From: Paenibacillaceae bacterium
Lineage (GTDB): Bacteria > Bacillota > Bacilli > Paenibacillales > Paenibacillaceae
NCBI GenBank assembly: GCA_900766135.1
Contig: CAAFUF010000022.1
Span: 1 to 64,000 of the forward strand
Direction of reading: 5' to 3'
Length of the DNA stretch: 64,000 bases
A program made the position numbers and the translations under genes. This document shows positions 33,650 through 42,926 of this stretch, piece by piece; positions within the stretch are counted from its first letter, which is position 1, and each line of letters starts with the position of its first letter. The notes under the pieces were generated by a model that saw only the letters and a list, made by a program, of their open reading frames with translations, ran no database searches and was not told the origin of the DNA.

Positions 33650-34394
33650 GCGCATTCCCTCCCAAATACGAAAGCATGTCGATGATCTTCTGAAAAAACG
33701 CCTGCCTGCTGTCGCCCCGGTGGATTTCGTTCGTCAGCCTGCCGTCCTTGATGAACACGACCCGGTCGCAATAGCTCGCCGCCAGCGGATCATGGCTGAC
33801 CAGCATCATCGTTGTGCCTTCGGTGCGGTTCAGCGTCTCCAGCAGCTCCATGACATTCCGGGATGCGTTCGAATCCAGCGAACCTGTCGGCTCGTCGGCC
33901 AGCAGCAGGGACGGCGAGGAGATCATCGCCCGCGCAATCGCAGCCCGCTGCCGTTGACCCCCGGAGATTTCGTAGGTGCGTTTGCCGAGGATGTCCGTAA
34001 TCCCAAGCCGGTGAGCGATGGCCTGCAGCTTCTGCTCCATTTCCCGAAACGGACGGGAGTCCAGCGTTAAGGGAAGGACGATATTTTCCGCTACGGTGAG
34101 CGTGTCCAGCAGGTTGAAATCCTGGAATACGATCCCCAGCTCGCGGCGGCGGAAGGCGGCGAGCTCCCTCCGTTTCAAGGCATGCGGATTTTTTTCGTTG
34201 ATCCGCACCTCGCCTGAGCTAGGCGTATCGATGGTCGAGACCAAGTTCAGCAGCGTCGTTTTCCCGCTGCCCGAGGGTCCCATGATGCCTACGAATTCTC
34301 CCTTCTCGATCGTCAACTCTATGTCCTGCAGCGCGCGCGTCGCGATTTTTCCCGGGTATACCTTGTTTAGTCCCTGGACCTTGAGCATTTCCAT
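33624..34394 (-). CDS. Bce-type ABC transporter ATPase
   Basis: A 256-residue MacB/BceA-type ATPase. Walker A is GPSGSGKTT, the Q loop follows FQDFN, the signature is ISGGQRQR, Walker B LLLADEPTGSLD and the H loop VSHD. It drives the permease encoded downstream. The start at 34394 follows AAGGGGAG; a longer frame to 34445 is less likely. A pair of direct repeats, a likely regulator site, lies about 115 bases upstream. Confidence 0.92.
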   Translation of the reverse strand: MEMLKVQGLNKVYPGKIATRALQDIELTIEKGEFVGIMGPSGSGKTTLLNLVSTIDTPSSGEVRINEKNPHALKRRELAAFRRRELGIVFQDFNLLDTLTVAENIVLPLTLDSRPFREMEQKLQAIAHRLGITDILGKRTYEISGGQRQRAAIARAMISSPSLLLADEPTGSLDSNASRNVMELLETLNRTEGTTMMLVSHDPLAASYCDRVVFIKDGRLTNEIHRGDSRQAFFQKIIDMLSYLGGNAHELSSIRV

Positions 34395-34506
34395 TGGAGG
34401 TTGCTCCCCTTTCTTCGAGCCTTCGGCAAGCTTGCGTTCCATCATGGCCGCGGCCCGGTTGGTTATGGTTATACTCTATCCCAAAGCCGGGAAGCCAGCC
34501 ATCGAT

Positions 34507-34526
34507 GAATCTTAATCGAATCTTAA
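34507..34526 (-). promoter_or_regulatory. Direct repeat, candidate response-regulator site
   Basis: TTAAGATTC occurs twice on the minus strand with an 11-base period (34507-34515 and 34518-34526). This is the usual spacing for OmpR-family dimers. It lies upstream of the ATPase-permease pair and downstream of the regulator and kinase genes. Confidence 0.55.
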
Positions 34527-34548
34527 AAGTTCGTAAGGTTATGTTCGG

Positions 34549-34617
34549 GCAAAAAGAAACGCAGCGGTCCCGCCGATCCTTGAAAGCCGATCAGCGATGC
34601 CCCTGCGTTCTATAGCG
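34549..34617 (-). terminator. Terminator after the kinase gene
   Basis: On the minus strand AACGCAG pairs with CTGCGTT, enclosing a GATCGGCT/GGATCGGC-like inner region, and is followed by TCTTTTTG. It separates the kinase-regulator unit from the ATPase-permease unit. Confidence 0.65.
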
Positions 34618-35617
34618 GCAGCTGCCGCTCAAACAGCAGCCTTACCGTCGTTCCTTGCCCCGGCGCCGACTCCAGCTCCACGCGATGCCCCAAGCGGCTG
34701 CACACCTCGCGGACCAGATACAGGCCCATGCCGGTCGACTCGCTGTACTGCCGACCGCGCTGCCCCGTATAATACGGCTCAAAGACGCGGCGAATATCCT
34801 CTTTCAAAATGCCGATGCCGTAGTCGCAAACGTCGAGCACTGTCTTTTTGCCGCGGACGTATGCGGTAAACTCCACCTTGTCCCCGACCCCTGAGGAATA
34901 GTTTACGGCATTCGTAATTAGTTGACCGAGCACGAATGTCAGCCACTTCTTATCCGAATATACCTCCAGCTCCTCACCGATGCGTATGTCCGGGTAGACG
35001 CCTTTCCGGATGAACAGCTTACGGTGATCGGCAACGGCTTCGTTCACGGCGGCCAGAAGCGGAACGGGGGTCACGTGAAAATCATGCTCGAACTGTTCAA
35101 GACGCGAAGTGTAGAGCGCCATCTCCAGCCCATTGCGCAATCGGTCAAGCTCCTCCTGAATGCTGTCAAGCACGTCTTCCGGAATCGTTCCTTTCTCGCG
35201 TTCATTCTCCAGCGTGAGCTGGATGACCGAAACCGGGGTCTTCATCTGGTGAACCCAGCGGCCCGTAAACGCGGTTTGATGCTCGCGTTGCTTACCGTAA
35301 CGATACAGCTCCGCCTCGTACAGCCGGTATCCCGATTCGAGAAGCTCATGCAAAGCCAGGGCGACCGGGGTTTCACCCGCAGGCTGCAGCAGCTCTTTCA
35401 GCGACCGGGGCGGCTCCGTCATCCGCCGGTACACCTCCCGGTTGCTGACGTACCGGTAGATCAAGTAGAGCAGCAGCAACGTAAAGCTAAGCAGGAGACC
35501 GTATAGGGCGATTTCGGTTTGGTGGCCGCCGGCTAGCCAGTACAGGAAAGGAACCACCAGGATCTGCGGCACGAGAAACAGCAGCAGCGGCACCTGCTCC
35601 TTCCAGAACAACCTCAC
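34610..35617 (-). CDS. Intramembrane-sensing histidine kinase (BceS type)
   Basis: A 335-residue kinase. Two helices at the N-terminus (LLLFLVPQILVVPFLYWL and IALYGLLLSFTLLLLYLIY) are joined by only about five residues, so there is no extracellular sensor. It must read the state of the ABC permease instead. The phosphoacceptor is in RWVHQMKTPVSVIQL, followed by ATP-binding motifs QLITNAVNY, DYGIGI and GMGLYLVR. It overlaps the response regulator gene by four bases. Confidence 0.9.
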   Translation of the reverse strand: MRLFWKEQVPLLLFLVPQILVVPFLYWLAGGHQTEIALYGLLLSFTLLLLYLIYRYVSNREVYRRMTEPPRSLKELLQPAGETPVALALHELLESGYRLYEAELYRYGKQREHQTAFTGRWVHQMKTPVSVIQLTLENEREKGTIPEDVLDSIQEELDRLRNGLEMALYTSRLEQFEHDFHVTPVPLLAAVNEAVADHRKLFIRKGVYPDIRIGEELEVYSDKKWLTFVLGQLITNAVNYSSGVGDKVEFTAYVRGKKTVLDVCDYGIGILKEDIRRVFEPYYTGQRGRQYSESTGMGLYLVREVCSRLGHRVELESAPGQGTTVRLLFERQLPL

Positions 35618-36330
35618 TCCGATGCCTCCCCGAAGGCAGGGTGTCCGTGCGCCCGGAGCAGGTACCCTGCTCCGCGAACGGTCTCCACCGCTTCCTCCAG
35701 ACCCAGCTCCTTCAGCTTTTTGCGGATACGGGTCACATACACGTTTAACGTGTTATCGTCGATGAAATGATGGCCTTGCCACATCAGATCGAGCAGCTTC
35801 TCCCGGCTGACGACCCGGCCGGCTTTTTGCAGCAGCGCTTCCAGCAGCACCGCTTCCTTCTGCGTCAGCAGCACGGACGTCTCCCCGTTCGTTACGGTAA
35901 ACCGTTCGGGGTAAAGCACCAGCCCCGCAGCGCTTACCGTCCGCTCCTCCTGCCGGGCCGAATAATCGCCGTAAGCCCGCCGCAGGTGGCTGCGAATCTT
36001 GGCCATCACCACCTCATACGAGAACGGCTTCGTAATGTAGTCGTCGGCGCCGTTGTCGAGCGCCATGACTTGATCCATCCCGCTGTCGCGCGCCGAAAGG
36101 AACAGGATCGGGCAGGTGGACGTTCCCCGGATCTGCCGGCACCAGTAAAAGCCGTCGAACTTCGGCAGGTTGACGTCCAGCAACACCATATCGGGGGCCG
36201 ACTCCCGGAACTCGTCCAGCACCCGGCCGAAGTCGCTCACCTGAACCGCATGGTATCCGTATTTCTCGATATGGCCGGACAACATCCCGGCCATTTTGGC
36301 GTCATCTTCGACGATCAGGATCGTAAACAT
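35614..36330 (-). CDS. OmpR-family response regulator (BceR type)
   Basis: A 238-residue regulator. The receiver domain has acidic pair EDD, phospho-acceptor in VLLDVNLPKFDG (Asp near residue 53), T/S position FLSARD and lysine in ITKPF. The winged-helix domain ends TVRGAGYLL. It should activate the ATPase-permease pair through the TTAAGATTC repeats when the kinase senses peptide transport. It starts only seven bases after the radical SAM gene, so some transcription may come from recQ. Confidence 0.93.
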   Translation of the reverse strand: MFTILIVEDDAKMAGMLSGHIEKYGYHAVQVSDFGRVLDEFRESAPDMVLLDVNLPKFDGFYWCRQIRGTSTCPILFLSARDSGMDQVMALDNGADDYITKPFSYEVVMAKIRSHLRRAYGDYSARQEERTVSAAGLVLYPERFTVTNGETSVLLTQKEAVLLEALLQKAGRVVSREKLLDLMWQGHHFIDDNTLNVYVTRIRKKLKELGLEEAVETVRGAGYLLRAHGHPAFGEASE

Positions 36331-36337
36331 CCTTAGG

Positions 36338-38164
36338 TCAGCTCCTTACTTTGCCAGGGGTTCGACGCTCCGGGGACATGGTGCTTAAGGGAGCGTGGAA
36401 ATACGCCGGCCGCTCGTCCGGCTCCTGCTGGTAAAGGACGACCAGCAGCGTTCCTTGCATCGAACCGCCTGCGGCCGTCGGGCCGGAAGACGCCTCCGGT
36501 TCGGCTTCCCCTGTTTGCAGCATCTCGCCCAGCGGGAACGGCAGTTCCTCGACGCAGGCATATTTCTGCAAGTCGCGTTCGTCCAAGCCGTATGCCGCAA
36601 ACCGTTCGGACAAGGCGGCAGGCGCTTCCGCCAGCGCCCGGAAATACCCGCCGCGCCGGTCTTTGTCCATCCGGTCCTCCCACCAAATTTTCCGCGGCTT
36701 GTACTTGTGTCCAAGCAGGTAGTCGAGCTTCATCAGACCCAACACCACCTCCGGTTCTTTCAAGGAGCGTTGGCCCAAAAATGCTTGAAGCCGGGTGAAC
36801 AAATCCTCCAATTGATGACCGATACGCTGCCAGCCTTGTTCCTCCCAATAATCGCCAAACCCTTGGAAGAAGTCGAAGGGCGAGTCAAATTCGCGGGTCA
36901 CCAGGTATTCCAGCGTATGATCCATCCGGTGCGCATTCCAATATTTCTCCAGCACATCCTCCAGCCGCTTCAGCCGAATCACGTCCGTAAACGGCAGGAC
37001 GTCGTTGCCCAGGATTTCATAGGGCGCGTGGTCCATGAAGATGTAGTTGTATTGGGCGGCGTCGTTTCGAAGTCCTGTCCCGCGCAGCATCTTCAGGAAG
37101 CCGAGCTGCAGCTCCTCGGGACGCATGGCGAACACGTCGTTAAACGTCTTGCGGAATGTGGCGTAGTCCTCTTCCGGCAGTCCGGCGATCAAGTCGAGAT
37201 GCTGATCGATTTTGCCGCTCTCCTTGATTTTGGTTACGGTACGGGTCAGCTTCGTGAAATTCTGGCGGCGTTTCACCAGCTCGTTGGTCGGATCGTTCGT
37301 CGACTGCACGCCGATCTCGAAGCGGAAGATGCCGGGCGGCGCGTTCTCCGCCAAATAGTCCAGCACCTCCGGCCGCATGATGTCCGCCGTGATCTCGAAC
37401 TGGAACACGCAGCCCTGATGGTTCTGAATGAGGAATTCGAACATCTCCATCGCGTAGCTGCGGTTAATGTTAAAGGTGCGGTCGAGGAATTTGATGATTT
37501 TCGCGCCGTTCTCGATCAGGTACAGGATATCCGCCTTAACGCGTTCGATATCGTAATAGCGTACGCCCACCTCGATGCTTGAGAGGCAAAACTGGCAACT
37601 GAACGGACAACCTCGGCTTGTCTCGAAATAGACGATACGTTTGCCCAAATTCGGGATATCCTCGGGGAACCGGTGCGGCGAAGGCAACGTGTTCAAATCG
37701 GATTTCGGACGGGGCGGATTCAGCATGATCTCATCCCCTTTGCGGTAGGCCGCGCCAAAGACGAAATGGAACTTCCGCTCGCCGGACAGCTCCTGCAGCA
37801 GATGGTGGAACGTCTCCTCGCCGTCCCCCATGACGATAAAGTCGACCTCGGGGACGCGCTCCATCCAGTATTTCGTATCGTAGCTGACCTCGGGACCGCC
37901 CAACACGATTTTCACTTCCGGCAGCACTTTCTTCAGCAGGGCGACCAGCTTGATCGTCTCCTCGATGTTCCAGATGTAGCAAGAGAAGCCGATCACGTCG
38001 GGCCTCCGGCGGAACAGGTCAGATACGATGTTCATGACCGGATCCTTGATCGTGTATTCCGCCAGCTCGATGTCGAATTCGTTGCCGCTGTAAGCCTTAA
38101 GCAGCCGGATGGCCAGCGAGGTATGAATAAATTTTGCGTTAAGCGTCGCCAATATGACTTTCAC
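36338..38164 (-). CDS. B12-binding-domain radical SAM protein
   Basis: A 608-residue protein. The N-terminal cobalamin-binding-like domain has VIGFSCYIWNIEET and VLGGPEVSYD. The radical SAM domain holds SRGCPFSCQFCLSS with the three cluster cysteines near residues 185-192, then the EITADIMRPE and GVQSTN segments. A C-terminal DUF4080-like region follows. The histidine of true B12 binders is not evident. The reaction is unknown. The start is GTG, twelve bases after recQ ends, so it is co-transcribed with recQ. Confidence 0.85.
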   Translation of the reverse strand: MKVILATLNAKFIHTSLAIRLLKAYSGNEFDIELAEYTIKDPVMNIVSDLFRRRPDVIGFSCYIWNIEETIKLVALLKKVLPEVKIVLGGPEVSYDTKYWMERVPEVDFIVMGDGEETFHHLLQELSGERKFHFVFGAAYRKGDEIMLNPPRPKSDLNTLPSPHRFPEDIPNLGKRIVYFETSRGCPFSCQFCLSSIEVGVRYYDIERVKADILYLIENGAKIIKFLDRTFNINRSYAMEMFEFLIQNHQGCVFQFEITADIMRPEVLDYLAENAPPGIFRFEIGVQSTNDPTNELVKRRQNFTKLTRTVTKIKESGKIDQHLDLIAGLPEEDYATFRKTFNDVFAMRPEELQLGFLKMLRGTGLRNDAAQYNYIFMDHAPYEILGNDVLPFTDVIRLKRLEDVLEKYWNAHRMDHTLEYLVTREFDSPFDFFQGFGDYWEEQGWQRIGHQLEDLFTRLQAFLGQRSLKEPEVVLGLMKLDYLLGHKYKPRKIWWEDRMDKDRRGGYFRALAEAPAALSERFAAYGLDERDLQKYACVEELPFPLGEMLQTGEAEPEASSGPTAAGGSMQGTLLVVLYQQEPDERPAYFHAPLSTMSPERRTPGKVRS

Positions 38165-38176
38165 AAGCTCACAACC

Positions 38177-40009
38177 CTACTCCATATTTTGAAAAAACTC
38201 CAGAAACGGCTTTCCGTATTTACGGTATTTCACTTCACCGACGCCTTTGATTCTAAGCATGTCCGCTTCACGGGTCGGACAGACGACGCTCATTTCGCGC
38301 AATGTCGCATCGTTGAAGATAATATAGGAAGGCACATGTTCCTTCTCGGCCAAATCGCGGCGGATCAGGCGCAGTTGCTCGAACACCGTTTCGTTGACGG
38401 CGGACGGACCTTCGTCGTACCCGCGGCGTCGCGAGCCGGAAGACGATTGGGAAGCGGCCGCCGGCTCCGGTGCGCGCAGCATGACTTGATGTCGGCTTTT
38501 CAACACCTCAACGGCCAGCGGCTGCAGCCGGACGACCGGGTATTGCCCTTCGGACAAGGCCAAATACCCTTCGGCGATAAAAACGTTGATCAGCTCGGAG
38601 ATTTCCTTCTCCGTACGCGTTCGCAGCATGCCGTAGGTCGGCAGCGCGTCGAAGCCGTACTGGAGCACCTTCTTGTTCTGCGAGCCCTTCAGCACCGAAG
38701 CGACCAGCGATACGCCAAAGCGCTCCCGCATCCGGTGGATACAGGAGAAGACGATTTGCGCGTCGCGCGTCATGTCGACCAGCTCCCGTTCGTCCCGGCA
38801 GGAGCTGCAGATGCCGCAAGGCGTGCGGTCATGGGCCTCGCCGAAATAATCGAGCATCGCCCAGCGAAGACAGCTCGTCTGGTAGCAGTATTCAACCATC
38901 TGCTGCAGCTTGCGGTATTCGTTGCGCTTGCGATCCCCTTCCTGCGGGTTTTGTTCGATCAGGAACTTCTGCGTCATGATGTCCTGCGGACTGAACAGCA
39001 GGATACATTCGCTGGGTTCGCCGTCCCGGCCCGCCCGACCGGCTTCCTGAACGTAAGCTTCCATGTTCTTCGGCATATTGTAGTGGATCACGTAACGGAC
39101 GTTGGATTTGTCGATCCCCATCCCGAAGGCGTTCGTCGCCACCATCACGCGAATGTCGTCATAGAGAAAAGCCTCCTGGCTCTCCTCCCGCTCCTTGTCG
39201 GGCAAGCCGGCATGGTAGCGGCCGGCAGGGATGCCGGCTTGGCGCAGACGATCGTACAGATCGTCGACCTCCTTGCGGGTCGCGGCATAGACGATGCCGG
39301 GCTGGTGGGCATGCGTGTTCGCGTAGTTCATGACGAATTCGCGTTTGTTCTCGCCGCGCAGCACCGACATCGCCAGGTTATCCCGTCCGAGGCCGGTGAC
39401 GAACACGGACGGATCCGCAAGGCGCAGCAGGCGGACCATGTCGTCCATGACCTCCGGCGTTGCCGTAGCCGTGAAGGCTGCCAGGATCGGCCGCTGCGGC
39501 AGCGACTCCACAAACGGGGAAACCGCCAGATAGCTCGTCCGGAAGTCATGCCCCCACTGCGAGACGCAGTGCGCCTCGTCGACGGCGACGCAGGAGATGG
39601 TCAACCCGCTCATTTCCTCGCGGAACCAATCCAGCTCCAGCCGCTCCGGGGCCACATACAGCAACTTGATCTCGCCGCGGCGTGCCGCCCGGATGCGGTC
39701 GTTCACTTCCTTGCCCGACAGCGTGCTGTTAATGTAGGCGGCGGAGATGCCCATTGCCGTGAGCGCGTCCACCTGATCCTTCATCAACGAGATCAGCGGA
39801 GACACGACCAGCGTCAAACCCGGCAGCATTAAGGCCGGGATCTGGTAACAGATCGATTTGCCGCCGCCCGTAGGCATGATGCCCAGCGTATCCGCACCGG
39901 ACAGCACGCTCCCCACGATCCGCCGCTGCCCCTCGCGGAAATCGGGATAACCGTAATATTTTTGCAACAGCTGCTGCGCATGTTCCATCGTAAGTACTTC
40001 CGTGCTCAT
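38177..40009 (-). CDS. recQ: ATP-dependent DNA helicase RecQ
   Basis: A 610-residue 3'-5' helicase for recombination and fork repair. Motif 0 is YGYPDFREGQ, Walker A PTGGGKSICYQIP, motif II VDEAHCVSQWGHDFR (DEAH with the RecQ aromatic loop), and motif VI QEAGRAGRDG. The RQC zinc site is around CGICSSC, followed by a winged helix and an HRDC domain near residues 530-605. The length is that of a full RecQ. ATG follows AGGAGAAATGGCGAA. Confidence 0.96.
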   Translation of the reverse strand: MSTEVLTMEHAQQLLQKYYGYPDFREGQRRIVGSVLSGADTLGIMPTGGGKSICYQIPALMLPGLTLVVSPLISLMKDQVDALTAMGISAAYINSTLSGKEVNDRIRAARRGEIKLLYVAPERLELDWFREEMSGLTISCVAVDEAHCVSQWGHDFRTSYLAVSPFVESLPQRPILAAFTATATPEVMDDMVRLLRLADPSVFVTGLGRDNLAMSVLRGENKREFVMNYANTHAHQPGIVYAATRKEVDDLYDRLRQAGIPAGRYHAGLPDKEREESQEAFLYDDIRVMVATNAFGMGIDKSNVRYVIHYNMPKNMEAYVQEAGRAGRDGEPSECILLFSPQDIMTQKFLIEQNPQEGDRKRNEYRKLQQMVEYCYQTSCLRWAMLDYFGEAHDRTPCGICSSCRDERELVDMTRDAQIVFSCIHRMRERFGVSLVASVLKGSQNKKVLQYGFDALPTYGMLRTRTEKEISELINVFIAEGYLALSEGQYPVVRLQPLAVEVLKSRHQVMLRAPEPAAASQSSSGSRRRGYDEGPSAVNETVFEQLRLIRRDLAEKEHVPSYIIFNDATLREMSVVCPTREADMLRIKGVGEVKYRKYGKPFLEFFQNME

Positions 40010-40195
40010 TTCGCCATTTCTCCTAACTTCCCATTAGACCGTCGTCCTCCCGGTTTCCGGGACAGACCGGCTTTATGCACTTTTAAGTTTACCGGGGTTT
40101 CGGGAAATGGGCAACCGCCGCGAACTCTACATAAAATTTTCCAAAATGACCAACACTCTCTAATAATCAGCCAATTACGACCGGAGGCGGCAGAT

Positions 40196-41881
40196 ATGCT
40201 GGATTGGAAATCCAATTACGAAGCGTTCATGAAAAAGCATTCCTCGAATCCATCCCCATCGCCTTCTTCCTCGGACAGTCCCTCCGGCAAAGGAAGCGGA
40301 CCCCGACAGCTTGAGACGGAACTGGAAACCAACCTGAAGTCGATTCAAAGCCAGATCCATAACGCCGCGGATCTAGTGATCCGCCGGTTGATCCTGATGG
40401 GAAAACAAAACGCGGCCCTGGTATTCCTCTCCTCCCTGTCGGACCAAAGGTTAATTCAGGAAGGGATTGTGGCCAATTTGCAACTTCCCTTCCGTTCCTT
40501 TGATCCCAAGGTGGAGGGGGACCCGATGGATCCGTTTGACTGGGTGTACCGGGAACGGGTGCATGCTAATTTCGGTCAACAAAGCTCCGATTGGAACGTC
40601 TTGCTGGATCTTCTGATGAAGGGGCAGACGCTGCTGCTCATCGACGGCTATGCCGAAGCAATGACCTTCGATACGAGGATGGTCGAGAAACGGGCGATCG
40701 AACAGCCTCAAACCGAGCAGGTCATCCGTGGATCGCGGGACGGATTTATCGAACAGTTGGAGACGAACCTGTCGCTGATCCGCTACCGGCTGCAAAGCGC
40801 CGATCTGGTTATCGAAACCGGTGAACTGGGGCGGCGAACAAAATCCAAAACCGTCGTCTGTTACATCGACGGCATCGCCGATCCGCATCTCGTCGGCGAG
40901 GTCATGCGACGGCTGGCCAAGATCGATATCGATGGCATCATCGACGCAGGTTATATTGAGCAGTTTATCGAGGATCAACCGATTTCGCCGTTTCCGCAAA
41001 TTCAAAATACGGAACGGCCGGACAAGACGGTCGCCGCCCTGCTGGAAGGAAGAGTCGCCATTCTGGTGGACGGCTCTTCCTTTGCGCTGATCATCCCGGC
41101 CCTGTTCGACCAATTTTTCCAGACGGTCGACGACTATTCCGAGCGGTTCATGATCGCCAGCCTGCTGCGGCTCGTCAGGTTGATTGCCTTGCTCTTCTCG
41201 GTTTTCTTCCCGTCGCTGTACGTATCCGTCATCTCCTATAATCCCGAGCTCTTGCCTACCGATTTTGCAGTAGCTATCTCCGGGGGGCGCGCCGGAGTCC
41301 CCTTCCCCGCCATGCTGGAGGTGCTGATTATGGAAGCTTCGATGGAAATCCTGAGAGAAGCGACGATTCGCCTGCCGCAAATGATCGGCGGCGCGCTGTC
41401 GATCGTCGGCGTCCTGGTCATCGGACAAGCTGCCGTTTCCGCCGGCTTATCGAGTCCGATCACCGTGGTGATCGTCGCCTTGACTACGATCGGCTCCTTT
41501 GCCACCCCGGCATATAATACGGCGATTGCCATGAGGATGCTCCGCTTCCCGCTCATCGTGCTTGCCGGTCTTTTCGGATTGTACGGGGTGATGATAGGCA
41601 GCATCTTCATCATTAACCACTTACTGTACTTGGAGTCATTTGGCGTGCCGTTTCTACAGTCCATCCTGGCCAAGAAACGGGCAGGCTTTGTGGATACCTT
41701 CATTCGCGCTCCGTTGTGGTGGATGGGTAAGCGTCCCAGCTACCTTCACGCCGTTGATCGTACGCGGCGCGCCGAAGGCACGTTCCAGACGAACTTCGAC
41801 AAGATCTTTCATCCGGAGGAGAAAGCCAATGCGGATAACGGAGAAAATCAGCACGACTCAGCTGGCCATCGTGATCAGTAG
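40196..41881 (+). CDS. Spore germinant receptor subunit A (GerA family)
   Basis: A 561-residue GerA-family membrane protein. It has a soluble N-terminal domain with a Ser/Pro-rich linker near residues 17-35, two NTD subdomains (QNAALVFLSSLSDQRLI; KTVVCYIDGIADPHLVGEV), then about five helices from residue 320, including PFPAMLEVLIMEASMEILREA. It sits in the inner spore membrane and senses nutrients with the B and C subunits. ATG follows GGAGG; a frame from 39962 is too long. It overlaps gerB by 53 bases. Confidence 0.94.
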   Translation: MLDWKSNYEAFMKKHSSNPSPSPSSSDSPSGKGSGPRQLETELETNLKSIQSQIHNAADLVIRRLILMGKQNAALVFLSSLSDQRLIQEGIVANLQLPFRSFDPKVEGDPMDPFDWVYRERVHANFGQQSSDWNVLLDLLMKGQTLLLIDGYAEAMTFDTRMVEKRAIEQPQTEQVIRGSRDGFIEQLETNLSLIRYRLQSADLVIETGELGRRTKSKTVVCYIDGIADPHLVGEVMRRLAKIDIDGIIDAGYIEQFIEDQPISPFPQIQNTERPDKTVAALLEGRVAILVDGSSFALIIPALFDQFFQTVDDYSERFMIASLLRLVRLIALLFSVFFPSLYVSVISYNPELLPTDFAVAISGGRAGVPFPAMLEVLIMEASMEILREATIRLPQMIGGALSIVGVLVIGQAAVSAGLSSPITVVIVALTTIGSFATPAYNTAIAMRMLRFPLIVLAGLFGLYGVMIGSIFIINHLLYLESFGVPFLQSILAKKRAGFVDTFIRAPLWWMGKRPSYLHAVDRTRRAEGTFQTNFDKIFHPEEKANADNGENQHDSAGHRDQ

Positions 41882-42926
41882 CGCGCTTTTTGGGCAATAC
41901 TCGTTGACCTACCCCAAAATCATTGCCGGAGCGGCCGGTACCGCCGCACCGCTCATGACCGTCGCGGGCACCTGCTGTGCCGCCTTCAGCCTCTTCGTCT
42001 TCACCCGGCTCAGCCAACGATTCAGCGATCAGACGATCTTCGACTACAGCCAGGGCGTAATCGGAAAATACCCTGCCCTGCTTGCCAACATTCTTGTGTT
42101 TGCCTGTTTTTTCATGTCATCGGCCATGTTATTCCGCCAGTTTGGAGAAGTGTTGTCCACGGTCGTCTTTCGGAAAACTCCGATCGAAATGAGCATCCTG
42201 ATGATCGTAATCCTGGTCGCCTTTTCCAGCAGGAGAAACGCGGTGAAGTTCAGTTATGTTCTTCTGTTCTATTGGCCATTTGTGATTCTGCCGTTCCTGT
42301 TCGTCATCATGATGGCCACGAAATCCGTGCGGCCCTTGAATTTACTGCCGCTGCTCGGCAATGAAACCCCAAATTGGTCGCAAGCCTTGTTATCTCCGGC
42401 CTCCCTTTATTTAGGCGCATTCATCGTCACGGTGTTGCTTCCGGTCACGGAGAAGCCAAGGCACGCGCTGAAGGCGGCCATGCTGGGCATTGCTGTTACT
42501 GGATGCTTGTACCTGCTGTTGGTCATGTCGACAATCGGGATTTACGGCGTTCAGGAAACCCTGCAATTGTTGTACCCGACGCTGGAAATGGCGCGGTCGA
42601 TTGCGATCGGTGGCGACGTTATCGAACGGATGGATGCGCTTTTTATCATTATGTGGGTGATAAACGTCTACACGACGGTGTATTCCATGTATTATATTAC
42701 TTCCCTGTCCTTAAACCACTTGTTCAAGTTACAGGACCACCGTCTCGTGACCACCCTGCTGATGCCTTTATTGTTTGGCGTTTCCCTGCTTCCACAGGAC
42801 CAGTTCCAACTATATTCCATTTCCCAAATCACTGACGGGTCCAGCTATCTGTTCCTGACCGGATATGGCTTGCTTCTCTGGATCACTTCCTTGATTCGCC
42901 GCAAAGGGGGGCAGTCGCATGCCTAA
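41829..42926 (+). CDS. Spore germinant receptor subunit B (GerB family)
   Basis: A 365-residue protein of the APC superfamily with about ten helices, opening EKISTTQLAIVISSALFGQ. GerB subunits form the ligand-binding pore of the receptor, and residues in helices 1, 3 and 8 line the pocket. The nutrient cannot be predicted. The start is the ATG at 41829 preceded by GGAGGAG within the end of gerA; the frame from 41640 is not real. It overlaps gerC by eight bases. Confidence 0.94.
   Translation: MRITEKISTTQLAIVISSALFGQYSLTYPKIIAGAAGTAAPLMTVAGTCCAAFSLFVFTRLSQRFSDQTIFDYSQGVIGKYPALLANILVFACFFMSSAMLFRQFGEVLSTVVFRKTPIEMSILMIVILVAFSSRRNAVKFSYVLLFYWPFVILPFLFVIMMATKSVRPLNLLPLLGNETPNWSQALLSPASLYLGAFIVTVLLPVTEKPRHALKAAMLGIAVTGCLYLLLVMSTIGIYGVQETLQLLYPTLEMARSIAIGGDVIERMDALFIIMWVINVYTTVYSMYYITSLSLNHLFKLQDHRLVTTLLMPLLFGVSLLPQDQFQLYSISQITDGSSYLFLTGYGLLLWITSLIRRKGGQSHA

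Noticed and set aside
37673..39832. A 719-codon plus-strand open frame
   Set aside because: It is antisense to recQ and the radical SAM gene, both of which have full family motifs. It has no recognisable domain and reflects high GC in the complementary strand.
40081..40195. SigG promoter upstream of the ger operon
   Set aside because: A CATAAAA -10-like motif is present near 40131, but no acceptable -35 lies at the right distance. Expression in the forespore is likely but not visible here.
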